NCBI RefSeq assembly: GCF_947504145.1
Contig: NZ_CANNGQ010000005.1
Location: 124,001 to 188,000 of the forward strand
Length of the DNA stretch: 64,000 bases
Direction of reading: 5' to 3'
DNA from: an uncultured Microbulbifer sp.
GTDB lineage: Bacteria > Pseudomonadota > Gammaproteobacteria > Pseudomonadales > Cellvibrionaceae
The notes under the pieces are model-generated. The model ran no database searches. It had not been told where the DNA came from and was given only the letters and a program-made list of their open reading frames with translations. The translations under genes were made by a program, and so were the position numbers. Position 1 is the first letter of the stretch, and every line of letters begins with the position of its first letter. Shown one piece after another: positions 1-8,748 of the stretch.

Positions 1-217
1 CACCGTACGTCTGGAAGGTCATGCCGACGAACTGGGTACCCGTGAATACAACCTGGCTCTGGGTGAGCGCCGCGCCAACGCGGTTCGCGATTTCCTGGTT
101 CTGCAGGGCGTAAACGCCGGCAACCTGGAAGTGATCAGCTACGGTGAAGAGCGTCCTGCGAGCGAAGGCTCCAGCGAAAGCGCCCGTGCTATGAACCGTC
201 GTGTGGTAATCAACTAA
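1..217 (+). CDS. pal: Peptidoglycan-associated lipoprotein Pal, C-terminal part
   Basis: Only the last 71 codons are in the window, read in the frame that starts at base 2. They encode the end of an OmpA-like peptidoglycan-binding domain: the segment [13 protein letters not shown] followed by GERRANAV carries the conserved Asp and Arg that grip meso-diaminopimelate in this family. Pal sits in the outer membrane and works with TolA/TolB and CpoB in cell-envelope constriction. The cpoB gene follows after 9 bases, as in the usual tol-pal operon, which supports Pal over other OmpA-domain proteins. Confidence 0.9.
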   Translation, partial: TVRLEGHADELGTREYNLALGERRANAVRDFLVLQGVNAGNLEVISYGEERPASEGSSESARAMNRRVVIN

Positions 218-226
218 TCTGTAAGC

Positions 227-1057
227 ATGCAATTGTCTTTTCTGATTAGAAGTATCACGGTAGCCGCAGCCTTTATGGCTGCGGCTAGCCCTGCATTCTC
301 GCAGGCCCCGATTGTCGATCTGTCCAGTGGCAGCAACGTCAATCAGGGCACTGCAACCCCTCCTCCGCCCAGCTATCCACAGCTGGCAAGTCGTGCCGAT
401 ACCTCGGCCGGCAGCCTACAGGCAAATCCTCAGGCGGAAGCCTACTACCAGATGCAGGTTCTGCAGCAGGAAGTGCAGGAATTGCGCGGCGCGGTGGAGG
501 AGCTGCGGCACGAGGTCAAACGGTTGCGCCAGCAGCGCACAGAAGACTATATGGATCTCGACCGCCGGATATCCAAGCTGAGCGGTGACGCCCCGGCAAG
601 CGATGCCCCTGAATCGGGGAATGCCGCTGGCGGGTCCACCTCTCAACCGCAGCCCGCAAATAGCGGTACGGCGCCCGAGGCCAGTGAAAGCGAGCGCGAT
701 CGCTATCAGGCCAGTTTCGGCCTGGCCCGGGATGGCGATTACGATGGTGCCAGCAAGGCGTTTAAAAGCCTGCTCGACGACCATCCCAATGGCCAGTACG
801 CGCCCAACGCCAATTACTGGCTGGGTGAGATCGCGCTGGTACAGGGGAATATTGAAGAGGCCCGCACCTGGTTTGTGGCCCTGCTCGATGGTTATCCCAA
901 TTCCAGCAAGGTATGGGATGGCCGTTACAAGCTCGGTACCGTTTACTACCAGTTAGGCGACAAGGCCAAAGCCAAAGAGTTGCTGGAGCAGGTGGCTGCC
1001 AGCGATCAGCGCGCGTCTGGTCTGGCCAAGCAGTATCTGAAGGAAAACTTCCAGTAA
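227..1057 (+). CDS. cpoB: Cell division coordinator CpoB (YbgF)
   Basis: A 276-residue periplasmic protein. A signal peptide covers about residues 1-25 (cut after AFS). A Pro/Ser-rich linker follows, then a heptad-like coiled coil at about 70-118, which is the trimerisation segment in this family. A low-complexity linker leads to TPR repeats at about 157-270. CpoB couples the Tol-Pal system to septal peptidoglycan synthesis by PBP1B. Its place directly after pal is diagnostic. Length and domain order are normal, and a clear terminator follows the gene. Confidence 0.93.
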   Translation: MQLSFLIRSITVAAAFMAAASPAFSQAPIVDLSSGSNVNQGTATPPPPSYPQLASRADTSAGSLQANPQAEAYYQMQVLQQEVQELRGAVEELRHEVKRLRQQRTEDYMDLDRRISKLSGDAPASDAPESGNAAGGSTSQPQPANSGTAPEASESERDRYQASFGLARDGDYDGASKAFKSLLDDHPNGQYAPNANYWLGEIALVQGNIEEARTWFVALLDGYPNSSKVWDGRYKLGTVYYQLGDKAKAKELLEQVAASDQRASGLAKQYLKENFQ

Positions 1058-1117
1058 GCTGCGCGCTCGCCTCCGGGCGAATGCTGGTTTTGTGACCAAA
1101 AAAACTCTATGATCCCG

Positions 1118-1150
1118 CGCCCGGGTGGCATTGGCCTCCCGGGCGTTTTT
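1118..1150 (+). terminator. Rho-independent terminator after the tol-pal operon
   Basis: A perfect 8-bp stem CGCCCGGG/CCCGGGCG with a 12-base loop is followed by TTTTT. It lies between cpoB and the chosen queE start. This argues against the longer upstream reading of queE, whose start would lie before the hairpin. Confidence 0.85.
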
Positions 1151-1210
1151 ATTTGTGGCGCCCGGCCGAAACTGGCTAGTCGGCGCCTGAGAGGGCAGTT
1201 GCGGCGAACT

Positions 1211-1897
1211 ATGGGTGAAACTCAGATTGTGCAAACCGGTGTCGACCTGAATGCTGAGTCGCTCCGGATTAGCGAGCTTTTTTATTCGCTACAGGGAGAG
1301 GCTCGGAATGCGGGGCTGCCCACGGTATTCGTGCGCCTCACCGGTTGCCCGCTGCGCTGCACCTATTGCGATTCCGAGTACGCCTTTTATGGCGGCGAGC
1401 GCATGACACTGGCGGAAATCTTGCACAAGGTTCAGAGCTATCCCGCCCGGCACGTCTGTGTCACCGGGGGAGAGCCGCTGGCACAGCCCAACTGTATACC
1501 TCTATTGAAAGCACTGTGCGAGGCAGGCTTTCAGGTATCCCTGGAAACCAGCGGTGCCATGCCGGTGGATGCAGTAGACCCGCGGGTCTCTCGGGTTGTG
1601 GACCTGAAAACGCCGGCTTCCGGTGAGCAGGCGCGCAACCGCATGGAAAATATCCCGCTGCTGGGGCAGCACGATCAGGTCAAGTTTGTAATCTGTGATC
1701 GCGGTGATTACGACTGGGCCAGATTTACCCTGGACCAGTATCAGCTGGCAGATCGGGTAGGGGAGGTACTGTTCTCCCCCAGTTACGAGCAACTGGCCCC
1801 GCGTCAGCTGGCCGAGTGGATTCTCGAAGACGGCCTGCCGGTACGTATGCAGATGCAGCTGCACAAGCTGTTGTGGGGCGACGTTCCCGGTGTATGA
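1211..1897 (+). CDS. queE: 7-carboxy-7-deazaguanine synthase QueE
   Basis: A radical SAM enzyme that contracts 6-carboxy-tetrahydropterin to 7-carboxy-7-deazaguanine in queuosine/preQ0 synthesis. With the start at 1211 it has 228 residues, normal for the proteobacterial type. The [4Fe-4S]/SAM motif CPLRCTYC is at residues 46-53 and the glycine-rich TGGEPL at about 84-89. An in-frame extension reaches 1109 but would begin before a terminator hairpin, so the ATG at 1211 is preferred. queC follows 64 bases later, so two steps of the same pathway are adjacent. Confidence 0.92.
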   Translation: MGETQIVQTGVDLNAESLRISELFYSLQGEARNAGLPTVFVRLTGCPLRCTYCDSEYAFYGGERMTLAEILHKVQSYPARHVCVTGGEPLAQPNCIPLLKALCEAGFQVSLETSGAMPVDAVDPRVSRVVDLKTPASGEQARNRMENIPLLGQHDQVKFVICDRGDYDWARFTLDQYQLADRVGEVLFSPSYEQLAPRQLAEWILEDGLPVRMQMQLHKLLWGDVPGV

Positions 1898-1961
1898 CGG
1901 CCTCCGTGCGGGCCAAAACTACCGCAGAAGCAATCACAACTTTGATTGATCGGAGTGATTT

Positions 1962-2636
1962 ATGAGTGACAAAAAGGCCGTGGTTTTACTGTCTGGCGGT
2001 CTCGATTCGGCCACTGTGCTGGCGATGGCGCGGGCGGAAGGCTACCAGTGCTTTGCCCTCGGCTTTGATTACGGCCAGCGCAGTAGTGCGGAACTGATGG
2101 CGGCGCAGCGGGTTGCCGCTGATCTGGATGCCAGTGAGCACAAGGTCGTGAAGCTCGACCTGCGGGTCATTGGTGGCTCGGCCCTGACTGACGACAGTAT
2201 CGATGTCCCCGAAGAGGAGACCTCCGGTATTCCGGTGACCTATGTGCCCGCACGCAACACCGTATTCCTCTCCATCGCCCTGGGCTGGGCCGAGGTGCTG
2301 GGGGCACAGGATATTTTTGTGGGCGTGAATGCAGTTGACTACTCTGGATATCCGGATTGCCGGCCCGATTACATCGATGCGTTCGAAAAAATGGCCAATC
2401 TGGCGACCCGTGCCGGCGTCGAGGGCAACAAGCTCACTGTCCGTGCGCCGCTGATGCAAATGAGCAAGTCCGATATCGTCAAGCGCGGTACTGCGCTGGG
2501 TGTGGATTACAGCTTGACCGTCAGCTGTTATCAGGCTCAGGCCGATGGCGCAGCCTGCGGCCGGTGCGATAGCTGCCGCCTGCGTGCGGCGGGCTTCGCT
2601 GAGGCCGGGCTGGAAGATCCGACCATTTATGCGTGA
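1962..2636 (+). CDS. queC: 7-cyano-7-deazaguanine synthase QueC
   Basis: Converts 7-carboxy-7-deazaguanine to preQ0 with ATP and ammonia. The protein has 224 residues, the usual size. The PP-loop ATP motif SGGLDS is at residues 11-16. Four cysteines near the C-terminus (C189, C199, C202, C205, in a CxRCDSC context) form the family's zinc site. A purine-rich ribosome site (CGGAGTG) precedes the ATG. It is probably co-transcribed with queE. Confidence 0.95.
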   Translation: MSDKKAVVLLSGGLDSATVLAMARAEGYQCFALGFDYGQRSSAELMAAQRVAADLDASEHKVVKLDLRVIGGSALTDDSIDVPEEETSGIPVTYVPARNTVFLSIALGWAEVLGAQDIFVGVNAVDYSGYPDCRPDYIDAFEKMANLATRAGVEGNKLTVRAPLMQMSKSDIVKRGTALGVDYSLTVSCYQAQADGAACGRCDSCRLRAAGFAEAGLEDPTIYA

Positions 2637-2653
2637 GGGTTCAAGGGTCGGTT

Positions 2654-2690
2654 TTTAAGGCCCTAAGCCCTTAAATTTGCTGGTAATTTT
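2654..2690 (+). terminator. Weak candidate terminator after queC
   Basis: A 7-bp stem TTTAAGG/CCTTAAA (2654-2660 with 2669-2675) is followed loosely by a T-rich stretch. The stem is AT-rich and the U-tract is not immediate, so it may be weak or fortuitous. Confidence 0.35.
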
Positions 2691-2704
2691 TTTGTAATCG
2701 GGTC

Positions 2705-2732
2705 TTGTGTTTTCGGATTAGATCCGTAAGAT
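2705..2732 (+). promoter_or_regulatory. Candidate sigma-70 promoter for tRNA-Lys
   Basis: TTGTGT and TAAGAT are separated by 16 bases and end 26 bases before the mature tRNA 5' end. The match to consensus is moderate. It is the best-placed hexamer pair in the gap between queC and the tRNA gene. Confidence 0.4.
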
Positions 2733-2758
2733 ACGCAGCTCCTCAGGTAGAGGGCAAA

Positions 2759-2834
2759 GGGTCGTTAGCTCAGTTGGTAGAGCAGTTGGCTTTTAACCAA
2801 TTGGTCGCTGGTTCGAATCCAGCACGACCCACCA
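2759..2834 (+). tRNA. tRNA-Lys (anticodon TTT), copy 1
   Basis: A 76-base cloverleaf with acceptor stem GGGTCGT/ACGACCC and discriminator A. The CCA end is encoded. The D-loop contains AGTTGGT, the anticodon loop CTTTTAA gives anticodon TTT, and the T-arm contains GGTTCGAATCC. It is identical over its whole length to the second copy 203 bases downstream. Confidence 0.98.
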
Positions 2835-2961
2835 TATTCCCCCCTGTTATCGGCACTCCGAACCGTTCTATTGGTTCAGCCGGTAACCATTAAAAAACTC
2901 GCCGCAAGTCGGGTTATACAAGCAGTTAGCCAGAGGCCTTTTGGGTTTCAGGCAATCTTAA

Positions 2962-3037
2962 GGGTCGTTAGCTCAGTTGGTAGAGCAGTTGGCTTTTAAC
3001 CAATTGGTCGCTGGTTCGAATCCAGCACGACCCACCA
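2962..3037 (+). tRNA. tRNA-Lys (anticodon TTT), copy 2
   Basis: Identical in all 76 bases to the tRNA-Lys gene at 2759. Identity stops a few bases outside the gene on both sides, so only the tRNA itself is shared. The 127-base spacer contains TTATAC at 2914, a possible -10 element, but no convincing -35. Confidence 0.98.
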
Positions 3038-3178
3038 TTTCCTCAAGATTCCCTTCAAATTATTCGTTCTGGCTTTCCGCCCGGGCCCTCTGCGACGTTA
3101 AGATTCCTCCGAGATCTGTCTTTACGCCCTCGTCGCGTCATCCCGGGCCCGAAAAGCGGCGAATTTGTGACGGATCGG

Positions 3179-3184
3179 TATAAT
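3179..3184 (+). promoter_or_regulatory. Candidate -10 element of nadA
   Basis: A perfect TATAAT hexamer lies 30 bases before the chosen nadA ATG, without an obvious -35. Because it lies inside the longer possible reading (GTG at 3167), it supports the shorter nadA start at 3215. Confidence 0.5.
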
Positions 3185-3214
3185 GCCGCCTTTTCCCCGC
3201 AGTATCAGAGACTC

Positions 3215-4291
3215 ATGACAGACAGCAGCGAAAAAATTGCCACCAGCCCGGCACCGAATGCGATCGATGCGCGCGACTTCATCCAGGATCACCTGGCGCA
3301 CCCCGCTATGCACGAGTACAGCGAAGAGGAGCTGAACCTCTGGCGCGAGCGCATCAAGCGGCTGCTGAAAGAGCAGAACGCGGTGCTGGTTGCGCACTAC
3401 TATACGGACCCGCTGATTCAGCAACTGGCGGAAGAGACAGGCGGCTGTGTTTCCGACTCCCTGGAAATGGCGCGCTTTGGGGCCGAGCATCAGGCGGATA
3501 CCCTGATCGTGGCCGGTGTTAAATTCATGGGAGAAACCGCCAAGATTCTGACGCCTAACAAACGCGTGCTGATGCCCACTCTGGAGGCAACCTGTTCTCT
3601 GGATCTGGGCTGCCCCATCGACGAATTTTCCGCATTTTGCGACCAGCACCCGGACCGCACGGTGGTGGTGTATGCCAATACTTCCGCTGCGGTGAAGGCG
3701 CGGGCGGATTGGGTAGTGACGTCCAGTATCGCGCTGGATGTTGTGGATCACCTCGATGCCCAGGGCGAAAAAATCCTGTGGGCGCCGGACAAGCATCTCG
3801 GCAGCTATGTGCAGAAGCAGACCGGCGCTGACGTGTTGCTGTGGGATGCTGCTTGTATCGTGCACGAGGAATTCAAGGCGAAGGGGGTCGCTGACCTGAA
3901 GGCGCTCTATCCAGACGCGCTGGTGCTGGTGCACCCGGAGTCGCCGGCGGCGGTGGTGGAGTTGGCGGATGTGGTGGGTTCCACCTCGCAGATCATTAAC
4001 GCTGCCAAAACCCGTCCGAACAAGCAGTTTATCGTCGCCACTGACCAGGGCATTTTCTACAAAATGCAGCAGCAGTGCCCGGACAAAGAATTGATCGTTG
4101 CGCCCACCGCCGGCTCGGGCGCTACCTGTCGCAGCTGCGCCAATTGCCCATGGATGGCAATGAATTCACTGGAAAATCTGTGTGGGGTGTTGGAGCGGGG
4201 TGACAACGAAATCTTTGTCGACCCGGATCTCGGCAAGCGGGCCATGATCCCGTTGCAGCGGATGCTGGATTTCCGCAAGCCACTGGACTGA
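3215..4291 (+). CDS. nadA: Quinolinate synthase A
   Basis: Condenses iminoaspartate with dihydroxyacetone phosphate to quinolinate in NAD synthesis, using a [4Fe-4S] cluster. With the ATG at 3215 it has 358 residues. The expected cluster ligands are C127 (ATCSLDLGC), C214 ([10 protein letters not shown]) and C311 in the CRSCANC motif (305-311); this three-cysteine motif is as in the E. coli enzyme. A GTG 48 bases upstream would add 16 residues but would place a TATAAT inside the gene, so it was not chosen. Confidence 0.94.
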   Translation: MTDSSEKIATSPAPNAIDARDFIQDHLAHPAMHEYSEEELNLWRERIKRLLKEQNAVLVAHYYTDPLIQQLAEETGGCVSDSLEMARFGAEHQADTLIVAGVKFMGETAKILTPNKRVLMPTLEATCSLDLGCPIDEFSAFCDQHPDRTVVVYANTSAAVKARADWVVTSSIALDVVDHLDAQGEKILWAPDKHLGSYVQKQTGADVLLWDAACIVHEEFKAKGVADLKALYPDALVLVHPESPAAVVELADVVGSTSQIINAAKTRPNKQFIVATDQGIFYKMQQQCPDKELIVAPTAGSGATCRSCANCPWMAMNSLENLCGVLERGDNEIFVDPDLGKRAMIPLQRMLDFRKPLD

Positions 4292-4295
4292 ACAC

Positions 4296-4325
4296 AAAAA
4301 GAGCGGCAATTGCCGCTCTTTTTTG
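4296..4325. terminator. Bidirectional terminator between nadA and bepA
   Basis: An uninterrupted palindrome GAGCGGCAATTGCCGCTC is flanked by AAAAA on the left and TTTTTT on the right. It can serve both convergent genes, nadA on the plus strand and the protease on the minus strand. Confidence 0.9.
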
Positions 4326-4354
4326 TTTTGTTGGTTAACCCAGATATCCTGCCA

Positions 4355-5848
4355 TCAAAGCTCTTTGGCTTTCTCCTGCATCTTGATCACATCCTTCATT
4401 CGCTGTTCCAGAATCGCGTGGGTCTGGTAATCGTTCTTCGCCAGTCGCACGCCGTGGCGCAGATGCTGTAAAGCCTTGTCGAATACGCCGTTCAGAATGT
4501 AATACTCCGCGCGCGCCTCGTGCACACCGACGATATCACCGGCCAGGCCGTGGGTTTCTGCCAGCAGGTACCAGACCGCGGGATCCTTGCGACGAATCCG
4601 GCTGTGCTTTTTCAGGATACGCTCGGCCGCCAGATAGTTGCCCGCTTTGAAGTGAGCATTGGCCAGCCCCATGATCAGGGCATGGTTTTTCGGGTTCTTG
4701 TTGACCGCATTCTGCAGTCGCCGGGTGGCGCTGTTGTAGTCCTGGCGCACCAGGTCGACATCGGCGCGGGCGAGGATAAAGGCGTCTTTGTCCGGCTCCT
4801 TTTCCAGCAGCGGTTGCAGGGTATCGAGGGCCGTATCCGGTTTGCCGGCAGCCGTCTGCGCCAGCGCCAGGCCGTAGCGGGCGGCATCTTCGTTGTCGTT
4901 GATACCGCGCAATTCCGCCTGGAAGCGCTTCACCGCCTGCTGTGGAGTGGCCTCGGCGTTTACCCGGATGCGCGCGCGCATCAGGTGGTATTCGCGGCTG
5001 TCGCGCAGTGGGACCTGCTCCATACGGTTGGCGCGCAATTTAGCGTCCGCGATCCGCTTCTCTGTCACCGGGTGGGTAAGCAGAAACTCCGGTGGGCGGC
5101 GGTAGTAGCGGGTGGCCTTGAGCATCTGCTCGAACATCTCACCGGCCGCCTGGGGGTTCAGACCGGCTTTGGCCAGGGTCTCGATACCCACCCGGTCTGC
5201 TTCCTGCTCGTTCTGGCGGGAGAAGCGCAGTTGATTGTCCAACGCTGCGGCCTGGGTGGCGGTCATCGCGGCGAGACCGGCATCGCCACCTGCAGTGGCC
5301 GCCAGCACAAGGGCGCCGAGCATACCGGCCAGGGTGGGAATGGTGCTGTTGCGCTGGGCTTCCAGGGAGCGGGCGTAGTGGCGCTGGCTGAGGTGCGCTA
5401 GTTCGTGGGCGAGAACCGAGGAAAACTGGTCTTCGTTCTCAGCGAACAGGAACAGGCCTGTGTGCACGCCGACCACGCCGCCGGGCACAGCGAAGGCGTT
5501 CATGGTGTCATTGTTGACCACCACTACGTCGAGGTTCTTGTCTTCGAGAGGGCTGTATTCGGCGAGGGCCTTGAGCGAGTTCTCCACATACTGCTGCAGC
5601 AGGGCGTCGCTGGACGTACGTACCTGGCTGCGGAACATGCGCAACCACATCTCGCCGAGTTCGTTCTCCCGTGCCCGGGATACCAGGCCACTGCTGGTGT
5701 CACCCAGTTGCGGGAGCTGGATATGGTGGTCACTCTGAGCGGTGGCGGCAATCGGCGCGGCGCCCAGCAGCAGGCCCGCGGCAACACCGGCTGCGCCCTG
5801 GCAGCAGCGCTTCCAGAGATGGCTGAATGATGTAAGGATCTCGGTCAT
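4355..5848 (-). CDS. bepA: Periplasmic M48 metalloprotease with TPR domain, BepA/YfgC type
   Basis: A zinc protease and chaperone that acts at the outer membrane on LptD and the BAM complex in E. coli. From the ATG at 5848 it has 497 residues. A signal peptide spans about residues 1-37 (ending IAATAQ). The catalytic motif HELAH is at 148-152, and the third zinc ligand lies in EQEADRVG at about 216. The second half is TPR-like repeats, as in BepA. An in-frame GTG at 5887 would put extra polar residues before the signal peptide and was rejected. Confidence 0.88.
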   Translation of the reverse strand: MTEILTSFSHLWKRCCQGAAGVAAGLLLGAAPIAATAQSDHHIQLPQLGDTSSGLVSRARENELGEMWLRMFRSQVRTSSDALLQQYVENSLKALAEYSPLEDKNLDVVVVNNDTMNAFAVPGGVVGVHTGLFLFAENEDQFSSVLAHELAHLSQRHYARSLEAQRNSTIPTLAGMLGALVLAATAGGDAGLAAMTATQAAALDNQLRFSRQNEQEADRVGIETLAKAGLNPQAAGEMFEQMLKATRYYRRPPEFLLTHPVTEKRIADAKLRANRMEQVPLRDSREYHLMRARIRVNAEATPQQAVKRFQAELRGINDNEDAARYGLALAQTAAGKPDTALDTLQPLLEKEPDKDAFILARADVDLVRQDYNSATRRLQNAVNKNPKNHALIMGLANAHFKAGNYLAAERILKKHSRIRRKDPAVWYLLAETHGLAGDIVGVHEARAEYYILNGVFDKALQHLRHGVRLAKNDYQTHAILEQRMKDVIKMQEKAKEL

Positions 5849-5975
5849 ATTTTGTACTGCACCTGCCGGGTTGCCCACCGCTAACACTATACGTAACCCT
5901 GTGAGACTGTCGAGGTTTTGATCAGTCTTAAGGGAAAAGGTTCTGCTGAATGACCCATTGACCAGTAGGCGCCGT

Positions 5976-5981
5976 TATAAT
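5976..5981 (+). promoter_or_regulatory. Candidate -10 element of tusA
   Basis: A perfect TATAAT lies 32 bases before the tusA ATG. No -35 hexamer lies at a good distance (TTGACC at 5958 is only 12 bases away). It is the likely tusA promoter in the divergent gap with bepA. Confidence 0.4.
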
Positions 5982-6013
5982 TCGCGGCATTTACGGTTCT
6001 TTACCGCGATTTT

Positions 6014-6310
6014 ATGACTGACTCGTCCATGAGTGCCTCAGAAGCCCCGAAATTCGATTGGGAGTCTGCATTAAGGGTAGATGCCCGGGACCTTCCCTGC
6101 CCGCAGCCACTGCTGGCCATGCGGCGCGCTATGAAGCAGCTGGCGCCGGGGGCATTGTTGCACCTGATCGCGACTGACCCCGCGTCCCAGCGGGATATTC
6201 GCAGCTTTTGCAGCCTCAGTGGTGTACCGTTGCTGCGGGTTGAAGCCCGCGGCGAAGAGTTTCACTACTGGTTGCAGCGAATAGACGACGCGCCAGGCAT
6301 CGCGCAATAA
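6014..6310 (+). CDS. tusA: TusA/SirA-family sulfur carrier protein
   Basis: A 98-residue protein of the TusA family, which carries persulfide sulfur for tRNA thiolation and other sulfur transfers. The signature LPCPQPLL contains the sulfur-accepting cysteine C29. The fold length fits, with about 15 extra N-terminal residues. The following permease starts 62 bases downstream, a frequent pairing of tusA with an AI-2E-type permease. Whether it serves mnm5s2U tRNA or another acceptor cannot be told from sequence. Confidence 0.85.
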   Translation: MTDSSMSASEAPKFDWESALRVDARDLPCPQPLLAMRRAMKQLAPGALLHLIATDPASQRDIRSFCSLSGVPLLRVEARGEEFHYWLQRIDDAPGIAQ

Positions 6311-6372
6311 AGAAGACGTCCGTACAATCGAATTGACGACAGTGTTAGAGAGTCTCGAGAGAACAGGTTTTT

Positions 6373-7479
6373 ATGTTTGCGATTATTAGGGGTTGGGTAA
6401 ATCGCTATTTCAGCCAGGAAGAGGTAGTCCTGCTGGTACTGCTGTTGCTGGCCGCGCTGATCGTCCTGGCGACGCTGGGCGGGGTGTTGGCGCCGGTTCT
6501 GGCGGCACTGGTGATCGCCTTTCTGATGCAGGGCATGGTAGTTCGATTGCAGTCGTGGAAGGTGCCGCACTGGCTTGCGGTCAGCATCGCCTGTCTGGTG
6601 CTGGTGGGCACCATCGTCGGCCTGCTGTTTGTGGTGATGCCGATCATTTCCCGCCAGACGGTGCGCTTGTTCTCCGAGCTCCCCAATATGATCGACCGCG
6701 GGCAGGAGCTGCTGTTACTACTGCCGGAGCAGTATCCACGCCTGGTCACGGCTCAGCAGATCGACGAGATTTTCACCACTCTCGGAAGCGAGCTCGGCAG
6801 TATGGGGCAGACGGTGCTGACCTTCTCCCTTGCGAACCTGCCAGTGCTCGCCGCGGTATTGATTTACCTGGTGGTGGTGCCGATCCTGGTGTTCTTCTTC
6901 CTCAAGGATTCCAACAAGTTGCTGGGTTGGTGCGCCTCCTTCCTGCCCAATCAGCGCCCGATGCTGCGGCAAATCTGGTACGAGATGAATGACCAGGTCG
7001 CCAACTATGTGCGCGGCAAGGTGATCGAAATCGCCATTGTGGCGGTGACCAGCTATATCGCCTTCCTGCTGCTGGGCGTCAACTATGCGCTACTGCTGGC
7101 GGTGGCAGTGGGCCTGTCGGTACTTATTCCCTATATCGGCGCTGCCGTAGTGACCATTCCAGTGGCGGCCATCGGCCTGTTCCAGTGGGGCTGGAGCGGC
7201 GAGTTTTTCTGGCTGATGTTTGCCTACGGGATGATTCAGCTGCTGGACGGCAACGTGCTGGTGCCTATCCTGTTTTCCGAGGCGGTCAATTTGCACCCGG
7301 TAGCGATCATTCTCGCGGTACTGGTATTTGGTGGTATCTGGGGCTTCTGGGGTGTGTTCTTTGCGATCCCGCTGGCGACCCTGGCCAAGGCGATTCTGAA
7401 TGCTTGGCCCACCACTGAACACCAGGCGGAGTGGCAGGCCAGGGAAGCGGTCGAAATGCAGAATGAATCCACTGAATAA
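6373..7479 (+). CDS. AI-2E family transporter (PerM/YdgG-like)
   Basis: An inner-membrane protein of 368 residues with about eight hydrophobic segments. The first (VVLLVLLLLAALIVLATL) begins near residue 18. A soluble stretch near residues 100-140 lies between membrane segments, and the C-terminal membrane part contains the conserved GPxxG/IPYIGA-type segment (LIPYIGAAVV). Some members export autoinducer-2 or act as Na+/H+ antiporters, but most have no proven substrate, so none is assigned. It probably shares the tusA transcript. Confidence 0.85.
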   Translation: MFAIIRGWVNRYFSQEEVVLLVLLLLAALIVLATLGGVLAPVLAALVIAFLMQGMVVRLQSWKVPHWLAVSIACLVLVGTIVGLLFVVMPIISRQTVRLFSELPNMIDRGQELLLLLPEQYPRLVTAQQIDEIFTTLGSELGSMGQTVLTFSLANLPVLAAVLIYLVVVPILVFFFLKDSNKLLGWCASFLPNQRPMLRQIWYEMNDQVANYVRGKVIEIAIVAVTSYIAFLLLGVNYALLLAVAVGLSVLIPYIGAAVVTIPVAAIGLFQWGWSGEFFWLMFAYGMIQLLDGNVLVPILFSEAVNLHPVAIILAVLVFGGIWGFWGVFFAIPLATLAKAILNAWPTTEHQAEWQAREAVEMQNESTE

Positions 7480-7553
7480 CTGTTCCGTTTTCGGGCTATT
7501 TGCTAGAGTGCGTCGCCTGATTTGAGGCCCCGGTTAACCTACTAGGAATGTTC

Positions 7554-8657
7554 ATGCGCCTTGCCGACACAGTACTGGCAGTCAACAACGACCTGCCGAT
7601 CCGCACAGACAAGCCCGTGCACAGCGGTAAAGTCCGCTCTGTCTACTGGCTGACCGAAGCCGACAGCCGCCGACTGATTCAGGAAAAAGGCTACCCGGTT
7701 GCCGCCGACGCGCCGCTGGCGGTGATGGTAATTTCCGACCGGATCTCCGCGTTTGACTGTATCTGGACCGGTGAGGGTGACCTGCGGGGTGTGCCCGGCA
7801 AAGGTGCTGCACTCAACGCCATCGCTAACCACTGGTTCACACTGTTTAAGGACAAGGGACTGGCGGAGAGCCATATTCTGGATATCCCGCACCCGGCGGT
7901 GTGGATTGTGCAGAAAGCGCGTCCGGTAATGATTGAGGCCATTGCGCGTCAGTACATCACCGGCTCTATGTGGCGCGCCTACAGCAGAGGCGAACGCGTG
8001 TTTTGTGGCATTGAAATCGCCGACGGTCTGCAAAAAGACGAGAAACTGCCTGAGCTGCTGATCACCCCGTCCACCAAGGGCATTCTGAAGGGTATCCCCG
8101 GGGTACCCGAGGCGGATGATGTGAATATCACCCGCAAGGATATCGAAGGCAATTTTCCCGCGTTCAATTTCCGCAGTGCCGACGACGTCGCCCGCTACGA
8201 GCAGTTGTTGAAAGAGGGCTTCGATGTTATCTCCGCCGAGCTCGCAAAGCTGGATCAGGTGTTTGTGGATACCAAGTTTGAATTCGGTTATGTCACCGAT
8301 GCCGATGGTAATGCAAAGCTGATTTATATGGACGAGGTGGGTACTCCGGATTCGTCCCGTATCTGGGACGGCGAAGCCTATCGCAACGGCAAGGTGGTGG
8401 AGAATTCCAAAGAAGGTTTCCGCCAGGCGCTGCTGAGCCATTTCCCGGACCCGGATATTCTCCTGAACAAGGATCGCATGGATGAGCGCGAAGCGCTGGC
8501 GCGCGACAACGAACTGCCTGAGTCCATGTTGATGGATGTTTCCGCAACCTATGTGGGTATTGCGGAAAAGATCATCGGTGAGAAGCTGCGGATTTCCGCG
8601 AATCCAAAGGCGGAAATCGTACAGGTGTTGCGCGACGAGTACGGCCTGATCGACTGA
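7554..8657 (+). CDS. purC: SAICAR synthetase, long form
   Basis: Joins aspartate to CAIR in purine synthesis. At 367 residues it is much longer than the 237-residue E. coli PurC. It belongs to the longer form seen in several marine gammaproteobacteria. The family signatures VDTKFEFG and [12 protein letters not shown] are present at about 240-270. The ATG at 7554 is preferred over the one at 7548 because the ribosome site AGGA (7544-7547) directly abuts the earlier codon. A strong terminator follows. Confidence 0.93.
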   Translation: MRLADTVLAVNNDLPIRTDKPVHSGKVRSVYWLTEADSRRLIQEKGYPVAADAPLAVMVISDRISAFDCIWTGEGDLRGVPGKGAALNAIANHWFTLFKDKGLAESHILDIPHPAVWIVQKARPVMIEAIARQYITGSMWRAYSRGERVFCGIEIADGLQKDEKLPELLITPSTKGILKGIPGVPEADDVNITRKDIEGNFPAFNFRSADDVARYEQLLKEGFDVISAELAKLDQVFVDTKFEFGYVTDADGNAKLIYMDEVGTPDSSRIWDGEAYRNGKVVENSKEGFRQALLSHFPDPDILLNKDRMDEREALARDNELPESMLMDVSATYVGIAEKIIGEKLRISANPKAEIVQVLRDEYGLID

Positions 8658-8674
8658 GCCTGAACGCAGCGCAT

Positions 8675-8714
8675 AAAAAACCCGGCCCTCTTCACTCAGG
8701 GGGCCGGGTTTTTT
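8675..8714. terminator. Bidirectional terminator after purC
   Basis: The stem CCCGGCCC/GGGCCGGG (8681-8688 with 8701-8708) is flanked by six A on the left and six T on the right. It can end purC and the convergent aminotransferase gene. Confidence 0.9.
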
Positions 8715-8748
8715 CGTTTCTGGCGGCGGAGAAGTACGGCGTGAAAAA

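Noticed and set aside
2759..3037. Repeated 76-base units as a CRISPR or satellite repeat
   Set aside because: Each unit folds as a complete tRNA-Lys with CCA, and there are only two.
3167..3214. Upstream GTG start for nadA adding 16 residues
   Set aside because: A perfect TATAAT lies within the added stretch and the added residues are not typical of the family.
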